This document shows, one piece after another, positions 1 to 6,052 of a DNA stretch of 16,586 nucleotides; position 1 is the stretch's first letter, and every line of letters begins with the position of its first letter. Under the pieces are notes generated by a model. The model had not been told where the DNA came from and made no database searches. It saw only the letters and a list, made by a program, of their open reading frames with translations. The stretch covers positions 1 through 16,586 of the forward strand of contig CAZCGA010000136.1 in the NCBI GenBank assembly GCA_964498075.1, in the 5' to 3' direction. The stretch is from CAZCGA01 sp964498075. GTDB lineage: Bacteria > Desulfobacterota > Binatia > HRBIN30. A program made the position numbers and the translations under genes.

Positions 1-511
1 AGGCCGGGTCGACACCGGAGGTGGGCTCGTCGAGGAACAGGATCGGCGGCTCGTGCAGCACGGCGCAGCCGAGCGCCAAGCGCTGCCGCCAGCCGCCCGC
101 CAGCTCCGAGGTCCTGAGCTGCTCGCGGCCGCGCAGGCCCGCCATCTCCAGCGCCCAGGCGATGCGCGCGCTGCGCTGCGCCCCACGCACATTGTAGATG
201 CCGGCGAAGAATAGCAGGTTCTCTAGCACCGTCAGGTCTTCGTACAGCGAGAAGCGCTGCGACATGTAGCCGATGTTGCTCTTCAGCTGCTCGGTCTGGC
301 GGACGATGTCGAAGCCGCCCACCGTGCCCCCTCCACCGCTGGGCCGCAGAATGCCGCAGAGCATGCGGATGGTCGTCGACTTCCCGGCGCCGTTGGGGCC
401 CAGGAAGCCGAACACCGTCCCGCTCTCGACCTGCAAGTCGATGTGATCGACGGCCACGAACTCATCGAAGATGCGAGTCAGGCCGATGACGTCGACGGCG
501 AGCGCGCTCAT
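1..511 (-). CDS. ABC transporter ATPase, YbhF-type second subunit (partial, C-terminus off window)
   Basis: The first 170 residues of an ABC ATPase read from ATG at 511 leftwards; the rest lies beyond base 1. It would power a DrrA/YbhF-type exporter at the inner membrane. Visible motifs: Walker A GPNGAGKST at residues 38-46, Q-loop Gln85 in YMSQRFS, signature at 137-140, Walker B with catalytic glutamate (LFLDEP, Asp161-Glu162) and the D-loop GVDP. The signature reads LAGG rather than LSGG (bases 92-103), so the serine that contacts the ATP gamma-phosphate is alanine. The H-loop is off the window. Gene order after an HlyD-like adaptor and another ATPase matches E. coli ybhG-ybhF, where the two ATPase halves are fused; here they are separate genes 238 bp apart. 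ABC-2 permease genes are expected immediately to the left. Confidence 0.93.
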   Translation of the reverse strand, partial: MSALAVDVIGLTRIFDEFVAVDHIDLQVESGTVFGFLGPNGAGKSTTIRMLCGILRPSGGGGTVGGFDIVRQTEQLKSNIGYMSQRFSLYEDLTVLENLLFFAGIYNVRGAQRSARIAWALEMAGLRGREQLRTSELAGGWRQRLALGCAVLHEPPILFLDEPTSGVDPA

Positions 512-559
512 GGCTCTCGTCTCCCTCTCCGCTTGAGCGTGTCGACGAACGCGAACGGT

Positions 560-680
560 CCCTCGATACGACCCCTGAGACGACGGGGTCTACTCGGGAC
601 GAACGGAGGAAAGCTTTGAAGACGAAATCTCGACTCCGTTCGCCCCGAGTAGCCGCCGTTTTTTGGCGGCGTATCGAGGG
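560..680. repeat. Palindromic element able to form a four-way junction
   Basis: Four helices abut with no unpaired base between them. The outer stem is 560-569 with 671-680 (10 bp, perfect). The left hairpin is 570-575 with 585-590 (gacccc/ggggtc). The central stem is 591-608 with 634-651 (18 bp, a single A-C mismatch at 599/643). The right hairpin is 652-657 with 665-670 (gccgcc/ggcggc), with a loop of G plus six T. The loop of the central stem (609-633) contains the 8 bp palindrome aaagcttt. This resembles a REP/MITE-type dispersed element, but no transposase gene is present here. The arms are read directly from the sequence; the element class is inference. Confidence 0.85.
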
Positions 681-703
681 GTGCCGCGCGGGAAAATAGA
701 CAG

Positions 704-719
704 CCCTTCGGGGGAAGGG
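704..719 (-). terminator. Possible weak terminator after the upstream ABC ATPase gene
   Basis: A 6 bp stem (cccttc/gaaggg) with a four-base loop, about 30 nt past the stop of the first ATPase gene. On the minus strand it is followed by CTGTCTATTTTC, only a partial U-tract. It could attenuate read-through into the second ATPase gene, or be incidental. Confidence 0.3.
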
Positions 720-749
720 GTCGGGGGGAGGTTGCGCACATCGGGCGGG

Positions 750-1691
750 TCACCCTTCTCCACGTTCCTCGCCGCGATGGATGTACGAGAGGAAGACGTC
801 CTCCAGTGACGGCTCGCGGATCTTCCAGTCGTGCACCTCGACGCCGGCGGCGCGCGCCTGCTCCAGCGCGGCCGACACGTCGAACCCGTGGCGGGGAATG
901 GTGACGTGCAGATGCTCGCCGAACGGCACCGCCGCGCTCATCCCCGGCACGCGGCGCAAGGCGCGTCGTGCCCCGCGCGAGTCGGCGCAGCGCAGATCGA
1001 GGATCACCGTGCCCAGGTCGGCGCGCAGCGCGCCGGGGCCGCCGCAGGCGATCAGCCGGCCGTCGAGCAGGAAGCCGACGCGGCCGCAACGCTCCGCTTC
1101 ATCCATGTAGGGTGTCGACAGCAAGATGGTCGATCCCTCTTGCATGAGGTCGTAGAGGATGAGCCAGAAGTCGCGCCGCGAGATCGGGTCGACGCCGATC
1201 GTCGGCTCATCGAGCAGCAGGATCTGCGGTTGGTGCACCAGGCAGGCACACAGGCTGAGCTTCTGCTTCATCCCGCCGGACAAGTTGCGGGCGAGACGAT
1301 CCTGAAAGGGACCGAGACGGCTGAACTCCAGCAGCCGGGTGACCCGTTTGCGGCGTTCGCCGCGCGGTACGTGCCACACCTCACTGACGTACAGCAGGTT
1401 CTCGGCCACGGTCAGCGTTTCGGACAGGCTGAAGCGCTGCGACATGTAGCCGATGCGCTGCTTCACCGCCGCCGGGTCGGCACTCACGTCGATGCCGTCG
1501 ATGCGCACGGTCCCGCCCGACATGCTCAGGAGGCCGGCCAGGATCCGCAAGAAGGTCGTCTTGCCGGCACCGTCCGGACCGACGAGACCAAATAGCTCGC
1601 CCCGCCCGATCGTCAGGCTGACATCCCGCAGCGCCGGTGCGCCCGCGTACTCCCTCGCAACGTTGATGGCCTCGATGGCGGGGTGATTCAG
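750..1691 (-). CDS. ABC transporter ATPase, YbhF-type first subunit
   Basis: A 313-residue ATPase for the same exporter. Walker A GPDGAGKTT is at 38-46, Q-loop in YMSQRFS, signature LSGG at 137-140 and Walker B LLLDEP at 158-163 with its glutamate intact. The H-loop histidine is replaced by proline (Pro194 in STPYMDEAE, bases 1110-1112). The last ~80 residues form the regulatory tail seen in this family, ending in EPSLEDVFLSYI. The frame has no ATG, GTG or TTG before Walker A. The first such codon, TTG at 1550, lies inside the nucleotide-binding fold and would delete Walker A. A CTG at 1691-1689 overlaps the adaptor stop as CTGA, follows GGGGAAG by a normal spacing, and places Walker A at the same residue number as in the sister ATPase, so it is taken as the start. 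Confidence 0.9.
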   Translation of the reverse strand: MNHPAIEAINVAREYAGAPALRDVSLTIGRGELFGLVGPDGAGKTTFLRILAGLLSMSGGTVRIDGIDVSADPAAVKQRIGYMSQRFSLSETLTVAENLLYVSEVWHVPRGERRKRVTRLLEFSRLGPFQDRLARNLSGGMKQKLSLCACLVHQPQILLLDEPTIGVDPISRRDFWLILYDLMQEGSTILLSTPYMDEAERCGRVGFLLDGRLIACGGPGALRADLGTVILDLRCADSRGARRALRRVPGMSAAVPFGEHLHVTIPRHGFDVSAALEQARAAGVEVHDWKIREPSLEDVFLSYIHRGEERGEG

Positions 1692-2692
1692 TGCTCTTCC
1701 CCATTGTGGTTCAGCGGCAGCACCGCATCCGCCGGCATGCCGGCCTTGAGCGCCTGCTCACGATTTTCGAGCTCGATCTTGATGCGATACACCAGCTTGA
1801 CGCGCTCGTCCTGGGTCTGGATGTTCTTCGGCGTGAACTCGGCCTTCTCGGATACGAACGTCACCTTGCCGGGAAACGGCTGCTTCGGAAAAGAATCCAC
1901 CGTCACCTCCGCCTTCATGCCGAGCGCGACCCTGCCCAGATCGCGTTCACCGATGTAGAGGTTGAGCCACGGGCGCGTCAGATCACCCATGGTCACGATC
2001 GACGCGCCCGCCGGGACGGTCTCGCCGACCTCGCGATTCTTCGACAGGACGCGCCCGGCGATCGGCGCAAATAGTTGGCAACGGGACAGGTTCAGCTCCG
2101 CCAGCGCCAGCCCCTTCTCGGCTTCGTGCAAGCGGGCGCGGCCCTCTTCGACTTCCTCGGTGCGGAACCCCTCCTTGAGCATGTCGAGCTGCGCGTGTGC
2201 CCGGTCGCGCACGGCGCGCGCCGCGGAGAACGCCGCGTTGACCCGGTCGAACTCCGACTGCGACACGACGCGCGTCTTGTAGAGCGCCTCGATGCGCTGC
2301 AGCTCGTGCTGCTGCATGTCGAAATCCGCGTCCGCCGCCTCCACGGCCGCCAGCGCTTGATCGATCTCCTGGCCGCGCGGCCCCTTCAGCAGCAGCCGGT
2401 AGCGCGCCTCCGCCGCGGCCTTCACGGCCGCGGCCCGGTCGACGTGCAGACGATATTCCTGATCGTCGAGCCGGGCGATGGGCTCACCCTTGTCCAGCAG
2501 CAAACCTTCGTCGGCGTACCGTTGGGCGATCCTGCCCGGCACTTCGAAGGCCACGTCGACTTCGGTGACCTCGATGATGCCGGAGCCGCGGATCGCGTGG
2601 TTGGCGTTGCGCGCAACCGCCCGCCACTGCCACCATGCCACGGCCCCGATGACGGCAGTCAGCGCGACAATACCGAGCCACCGACGCTGCAC
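1688..2692 (-). CDS. HlyD/YbhG-family membrane-fusion (periplasmic adaptor) protein
   Basis: A 334-residue adaptor linking the inner-membrane ABC exporter to the periplasm or outer membrane. An N-terminal membrane anchor covers about residues 6-22. The first half of the lipoyl-like domain (VPGRIAQRYADEG, about 51-63) is followed by a long alpha-helical hairpin rich in Ala, Glu and Arg (about 85-205). The second lipoyl half is at about 206-235 (FAPIAGRVLSKNREVGETV), then a beta-barrel region with the conserved FTPKNIQTQDERV stretch (286-298). Length matches YbhG-like adaptors. The start is GTG at 2692, preceded by a G-rich stretch. The gene begins 36 bp after the upstream small gene and overlaps the CTG start of the next gene. 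Substrate unknown; family members have been linked to drug and cation export. Confidence 0.92.
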   Translation of the reverse strand: MQRRWLGIVALTAVIGAVAWWQWRAVARNANHAIRGSGIIEVTEVDVAFEVPGRIAQRYADEGLLLDKGEPIARLDDQEYRLHVDRAAAVKAAAEARYRLLLKGPRGQEIDQALAAVEAADADFDMQQHELQRIEALYKTRVVSQSEFDRVNAAFSAARAVRDRAHAQLDMLKEGFRTEEVEEGRARLHEAEKGLALAELNLSRCQLFAPIAGRVLSKNREVGETVPAGASIVTMGDLTRPWLNLYIGERDLGRVALGMKAEVTVDSFPKQPFPGKVTFVSEKAEFTPKNIQTQDERVKLVYRIKIELENREQALKAGMPADAVLPLNHNGEEH

Positions 2693-2728
2693 GCACGCCC
2701 CCAGATTCCCGTGAGCCCGTCGCCGCCT

Positions 2729-3067
2729 CTACGATGCGGCTTCCAGCTCGAGAGTGTGCTGCCGAAACTGCTCGGCGCGCTCCACGACGAGCTGCGGGTA
2801 GGTGAAATAGTACTCGCCGCCGAGACGGAGGAACGAATCGACCTCGGTTTCCTCCAAATCGAGCACACCAATCGCTGCGGCGGCCTCGTCCCGCGTCTTG
2901 GCGGACAGCAACACATCGAATATCCGCCGGCAGTCCGGGATCTGGAAGTCCTCGCGCCGCGGCAGCGGCTGGGTCGTCGCGAGACTCTCCGGAAGGAACT
3001 GCAGGAGGTAGCGCAGCGCCTTCAATTCGTGGCGCTGTTGATCGATGCGCTTCACTAGCTCGGCCAT
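2729..3067 (-). CDS. Small helical protein, possibly DnaG/DnaB-domain-like (unrecognised)
   Basis: A 112-residue protein at the head of the exporter operon, not confidently assigned. It has no membrane segment or signal peptide and should be cytosolic. Residues 1-30 are an amphipathic helix (VKRIDQQRHELKALRYLLQF). The segment EDFQIPDCRRIFDVLLSA (39-56) resembles the pattern 'DF-x-P-x-x-R-x-IF-x-x-LL' found in helicase-binding domains of DnaG and the N-terminal domain of DnaB. The ATG at 3067 is the only start that avoids running into the divergent moaB gene; no strong ribosome-binding site precedes it. It sits 36 bp upstream of the adaptor gene, so it is probably cotranscribed. Pairing with an exporter suggests a regulatory or unrelated co-passenger role. 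The domain resemblance is weak and judged by eye. Confidence 0.6.
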   Translation of the reverse strand: MAELVKRIDQQRHELKALRYLLQFLPESLATTQPLPRREDFQIPDCRRIFDVLLSAKTRDEAAAAIGVLDLEETEVDSFLRLGGEYYFTYPQLVVERAEQFRQHTLELEAAS

Positions 3068-3095
3068 GCGGTATCCACTGCTCTGTGTACCGATT

Positions 3096-3137
3096 GCAGG
3101 CGCCTGCGTAAAGGTGCCGGCTCTTACAGGCACCTGT
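3096..3137. promoter_or_regulatory. Paired palindromes between divergent operons (candidate operators)
   Basis: Two related palindromes lie between the divergent exporter and moa operons: gcaggcgcctgc at 3096-3107 (12 bp, perfect) and acaggcacctgt at 3126-3137 (perfect except for the central two bases). Their cores CAGGCGCCTG (3097-3106) and CAGGCACCTG (3127-3136) differ at one position and are exactly 30 bp apart, about three helical turns, so both would face the same side of DNA. A further inverted pair, aggtgcc (3112-3118) with ggcacct (3129-3135), overlaps the second site. This layout suits a dimeric repressor or activator controlling one or both operons. Confidence 0.55.
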
Positions 3138-3185
3138 GCCGCGGTTTTGCCCCACCGCCAGCGGGTTGGTATGGTGGCAGCGCTC

Positions 3186-3683
3186 ATGAGCTCGCATGCA
3201 CACCACCGGCACGACGCGGCCGGCGTCGGCTGCGCCGTGATCACGGTCAGCGACACGCGCACGGTGGACGACGACGGCAGCGGCCGGCGCATCCAGGAGC
3301 TGCTGCGTGAGGCGGGACATCGCGTCGAGCACTACGAGATCCTCAAGGACGAGCCCGAGCTGATCAGCGCGGCGATCGGCGCGGCACCGCCGGCGGCGGA
3401 GGTGGTGATCATCAACGGCGGCACGGGACTGGCGCGGCGTGACACGACCTACGAGGCGGTGAGCCGGCTGCTGGAGAAGGAGATCACCGGGTTCGGCGAG
3501 CTGTTTCGCATGCTCAGCTACGAGCAGATCGGCGCCGCGGCGATGCTGAGCCGCGCCACCGCCGGCGTCGCGGGCCGGCGGATCGTGTTCTCCGTGCCGG
3601 GCTCCACCGCCGCCGTCGAGTTGGCGATGACGAAGCTGATCTTGCCGCAATTGGGCCATGTCGTCGCATTGGTGCGGAGCTGA
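3186..3683 (+). CDS. moaB: Molybdenum cofactor biosynthesis protein MoaB (molybdopterin adenylyltransferase type)
   Basis: A 165-residue cytosolic enzyme of the MoaB/MogA fold that adenylylates molybdopterin before metal insertion. Family features: VITVSDTRTVDDDGSGRRI near the N-terminus (18-36), the nucleotide/molybdopterin-binding loop INGGTGLARRDTTYEAV (76-92), EITGFGELFRMLSYEQIG (99-116) and SVPGS at 136-140. Length is typical. The ATG at 3186 is chosen because homology begins just after it; an in-frame ATG at 3171 would add five residues and cannot be excluded. An N-terminal His-rich stretch (SSHAHHRHD) precedes the fold. It heads a moa cluster with moaD and moaE downstream and the paired palindromes upstream. 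Confidence 0.92.
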   Translation: MSSHAHHRHDAAGVGCAVITVSDTRTVDDDGSGRRIQELLREAGHRVEHYEILKDEPELISAAIGAAPPAAEVVIINGGTGLARRDTTYEAVSRLLEKEITGFGELFRMLSYEQIGAAAMLSRATAGVAGRRIVFSVPGSTAAVELAMTKLILPQLGHVVALVRS

Positions 3684-3684
3684 C

Positions 3685-3780
3685 GTGACCGCGACACCGA
3701 GACGCTTCCTGCAGCAGCTTGGGGTGGTGCTCTTCCACCTGCGCCGCCCGGCGGCGGCGCGGCCTGCGCTGTCATCATGA
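3685..3780 (+). CDS. Possible 31-residue small ORF between moaB and moaD
   Basis: An open frame from GTG at 3685, one base after the moaB stop, to a TGA at 3778-3780 that overlaps the moaD ATG as ATGA. It encodes an Arg/Leu/Ala-rich peptide with FLQQLGVVLFHLRR in the middle. There is no recognisable domain. The tight fit between neighbours suggests translational coupling to moaD, but 96 bases free of stops is not remarkable at this GC content. It may be a coupling leader, a remnant, or chance. Confidence 0.25.
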   Translation: MTATPRRFLQQLGVVLFHLRRPAAARPALSS

Positions 3781-4025
3781 CCGTGCGCCTGCGTTTCTTT
3801 GCATCCCTGCGCGAGCGCCTGCGGCGCAGCGAGGCGGACTACACCCTGCGTCCGGGCGCGACCGTCCACGACCTGTGGGCGGCGTTGTGCGCCGAGTACC
3901 CGCAGCTCACCGATCTCAGCCCCTCGGTTTCGTTCGCCGTCAATCGCGAGTATGTCGGCCGGGAGCACCGACTCGCCGAGCACGACGAGGTGGCGCTCAT
4001 CCCGCCGGTCAGTGGAGGGCTGTGA
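3777..4025 (+). CDS. moaD: Molybdopterin synthase small subunit MoaD
   Basis: An 82-residue ubiquitin-fold sulfur carrier. MoeB-type enzymes adenylate the C-terminal glycine, which then carries the thiocarboxylate used by MoaE to convert precursor Z (cPMP) into molybdopterin. The sequence opens with VRLRFFASLRE and closes with HDEVALIPPVSGG, both typical. The odd feature is one extra leucine after the Gly-Gly (ends GGL, TGA at 4023-4025), so the diglycine is not terminal as translated. The stop overlaps the moaE start by one base (TGATG), giving tight coupling and the equal expression expected of a heterotetramer. Confidence 0.93.
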   Translation: MTVRLRFFASLRERLRRSEADYTLRPGATVHDLWAALCAEYPQLTDLSPSVSFAVNREYVGREHRLAEHDEVALIPPVSGGL

Positions 4026-4465
4026 TGTACGAGATCGTCTCGCAACCGATTGACGTCGCCGCGGTGACCGCGGCCGTCGCGCATGCGGCGACGGGGGCAA
4101 CCGTCACCTTCGTCGGGACGACGCGCGATCACAACGACGGCCGCCGTGTCACCCGCCTCGAGTACGAGGCGTACCCCGAGATGGCGCTGGCCGAGATGCG
4201 CAAGATCGGCGAGACCGTGCGACAGCGCTGGCCCGTCGAGCGCGTCGCCATCGTTCACCGCATCGGCATCGTACCCATCGGTGAAGCCAGCGTCGTCATC
4301 GCCGTCTCCGCCGGGCACCGCCGCGCCGCCTTCGAAGCCTGTCACTTCGCCATCGACCGCCTGAAGGAGGTCGTTCCGATCTGGAAGAAGGAGCACTTCG
4401 AGGGGGGCGAGGTGTGGATCGGCTCGCAGACGGGAGAGCCGTTCAGACGTACCTCTGTGAAATGA
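4025..4465 (+). CDS. moaE: Molybdopterin synthase catalytic subunit MoaE
   Basis: A 146-residue large subunit of molybdopterin synthase, which inserts dithiolene sulfur into cPMP using thiocarboxylated MoaD. Visible signatures: ATVTFVGTTRDHNDG (25-39), VAIVHRIGIVPIGEASVVI (74-92), SAGHRRAAFEA (95-105) and the active-site pair Lys114 (RLK) and Lys121 (WKKE), with the same seven-residue spacing as Lys119 and Lys126 in E. coli MoaE. The start codon overlaps the moaD stop. It is followed after 22 bp by a hydrolase gene with its own good ribosome-binding site. No moaA, moaC or moeA is in the window. Confidence 0.94.
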   Translation: MYEIVSQPIDVAAVTAAVAHAATGATVTFVGTTRDHNDGRRVTRLEYEAYPEMALAEMRKIGETVRQRWPVERVAIVHRIGIVPIGEASVVIAVSAGHRRAAFEACHFAIDRLKEVVPIWKKEHFEGGEVWIGSQTGEPFRRTSVK

Positions 4466-4487
4466 GAGCGCTATCAGGAGTTCGCCA

Positions 4488-6052
4488 ATGCCGGCACGCA
4501 TAGTGGTGATTGGTCTCNNNNNNNNNNCCAGGCCACGCTGCTCGAACGCTGGGCGGACGAGGGCTTCCTGCCCACGATGGCCTCCCTGCGCAAGCGGGCG
4601 GCCGTCAGTAAGCTGGACAACAGTCTCGAGACGCTGCCTGAAGGGATCTGGCCCGAGCTGAACACCGGGCGATCCGCCGGGAAGCTGGGCCTGTTCTATC
4701 ATCTCGGGCAGTTCCATACCGGTGAGGCGCACGCCCGGCCGGTGACCAGCGGGGAGGTGGACGCGAGCAAGTACTACTGGAATGTCGCCAGCGGCGCCGG
4801 GCGCCGGGTTGCGATCATCGATCAACCGTACACCATCGGCTTCCGTGGCCTCAACGGCGTGCAGGTCATGGAGTGGGGCCTGCACGACCGGAACTTCGCC
4901 ATGGCGAGCCAGCCGCCTGAGCTGATCGAGGCGCTGCGGGCCCGGCACGGCGACCACATGCTCGTTTCATGTGACACCATGCACGGCGGTACGGTGCACG
5001 GGTATCTGCAGCTGCTCGGCGCGCTGATCCAAGACGCGCAGCGGAAGACGGCGCTCATCCTGGATGTCATGGCGCGCGAGGAGTGGGACCTATTCGCCTG
5101 CACCTTCAGTGAAGCGCACTGCGCTGGACATCATTTCTGGCGCTTTCACGACGAGACGCATCCGAAGCATCGAGCCGACATCCCGTCGGAGCTGCGCCAC
5201 GCGTTGCGCACGATGTACCGCCAGCTCGATGACGCGATCGGCACCGTGATCGAGTCGGCGGGCGCCCACGCTCGCGTGATCGTCCTGGCCAGTCATGGCA
5301 TGGGCCCAAAGATCGGCGGGCCGCAGCTGCTCCCGGAGGTTTTGCACCGCCTCGGGCTGAGCGCCGGGAAGCCTTGGCACCACCGGATCGGCTCGGTCAT
5401 GCCGCCGTGGGTGCGCCGGACCATCAAGCGGGTGTTGCCGTTTCGAATTCCTGCGCGCCTGCAGATGGGCAGGGACCCGCGCTACCAGACAATGACCGGG
5501 CGCGCCATGGCGGTGCGCAACAACCGCTGCGGGGCGATTCGACTCAATCTGGTTGGCCGCGAACCGCACGGCAGCGTGCAGCCGGGGGCGGACGCCGAGT
5601 CCTTGATGGCCGAGCTGCGCACGGAGCTGCTGTCGTTGTGGGATCCACGCTCGGGTGAACCGATCGTCAAGCGGGTGATCAGCGCCAGCGAGGCGTTCGG
5701 TTCGGATCATCATCCCGATCTCCCCGACCTCATGGTTGCATTCCGCACAGACCTGGGGTTCCTGGAGGCCTGCGCGTCCAGTCGTGTGGGGATGGTGCAG
5801 GTTCCGGTCAGCTTGGGGCTTGATCCACGCAGTGGCGATCACACCGCGGAATCCCGGCTGTGGGCGATCGGGCCGGGCTTCCCGGCGGCGACGCGCCTTC
5901 CCGACGCGAACGTTCTCGACGTCGCGCCGACGCTGCTGCGGCTCCTGGATGTCGATGTACCGAGTTGGATGAACGGCCACCCGCTCACCGACTTGGTCGC
6001 CAACCAGTCAGGCTTGCGGCATGCGGCGACTGTTGTTGGACGGGGAGGCTGA
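4488..6052 (+). CDS. Type I phosphodiesterase / alkaline-phosphatase-superfamily hydrolase (interrupted by assembly gap)
   Basis: A hydrolase of about 520 residues related to nucleotide pyrophosphatase/phosphodiesterase proteins; substrate unknown. The start is ATG at 4488 with AGGAG at 4476-4480, giving MPARIVVIGL before ten Ns. The first metal-binding Asp, which normally follows IGL, would fall in the gap. After the gap the frame resumes as QATLLERWADEGFLP. Other motifs: GIWPELNTGRSAGKLG (substrate/nucleophile region, without the usual Thr-x-Pro nucleophile in clear register), FSEAHCAGHHFW with metal-ligand histidines, LASHGMGP (usual Asp-His replaced by Ser-His) and RSGDHTAE near the C-terminus. 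With ten Ns the two parts are out of frame, so the gap length is not real. Its 3' end overlaps the convergent glycosyltransferase by 45 bp; a role in polysaccharide or lipid head-group metabolism is inference. Confidence 0.85.
4518..4527. other. Assembly gap (10 N)
   Basis: A run of ten N inside codons just after the hydrolase start. To join MPARIVVIGL to the downstream frame, the true missing length must leave remainder 2 on division by 3. Eleven bases would supply a typical Asp-Ala-Ala-Asp stretch. The tract is therefore a fixed-length scaffold placeholder, not a frameshift mutation. Confidence 0.9.

Larger units (their letters stand above)
512..749. other. Spacer between the two ABC ATPase genes
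   Basis: A 238 bp stretch without a credible gene inside what is otherwise a tight minus-strand operon. It is filled mostly by the palindromic element at 560-680, plus a short G-rich hairpin at 704-719. Long open frames across it on the minus strand are antisense or out-of-frame extensions of the neighbours. The spacer would either attenuate transcription between the ATPase genes or carry a promoter for the second one; no clear -35/-10 pair was found. Confidence 0.7.

Noticed and set aside
251..1455. 25 bp identical stretch in both ABC ATPase genes (251-275 and 1431-1455)
   Set aside because: It encodes the conserved Q-loop region (IGYMSQRFS), so it is explained by paralogy and protein constraint rather than by a mobile repeat.
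2484..4100. 538-codon minus-strand frame across moaB, moaD and the exporter head
   Set aside because: Antisense to clearly recognisable moa genes and out of frame with the small protein and adaptor; low-complexity composition.
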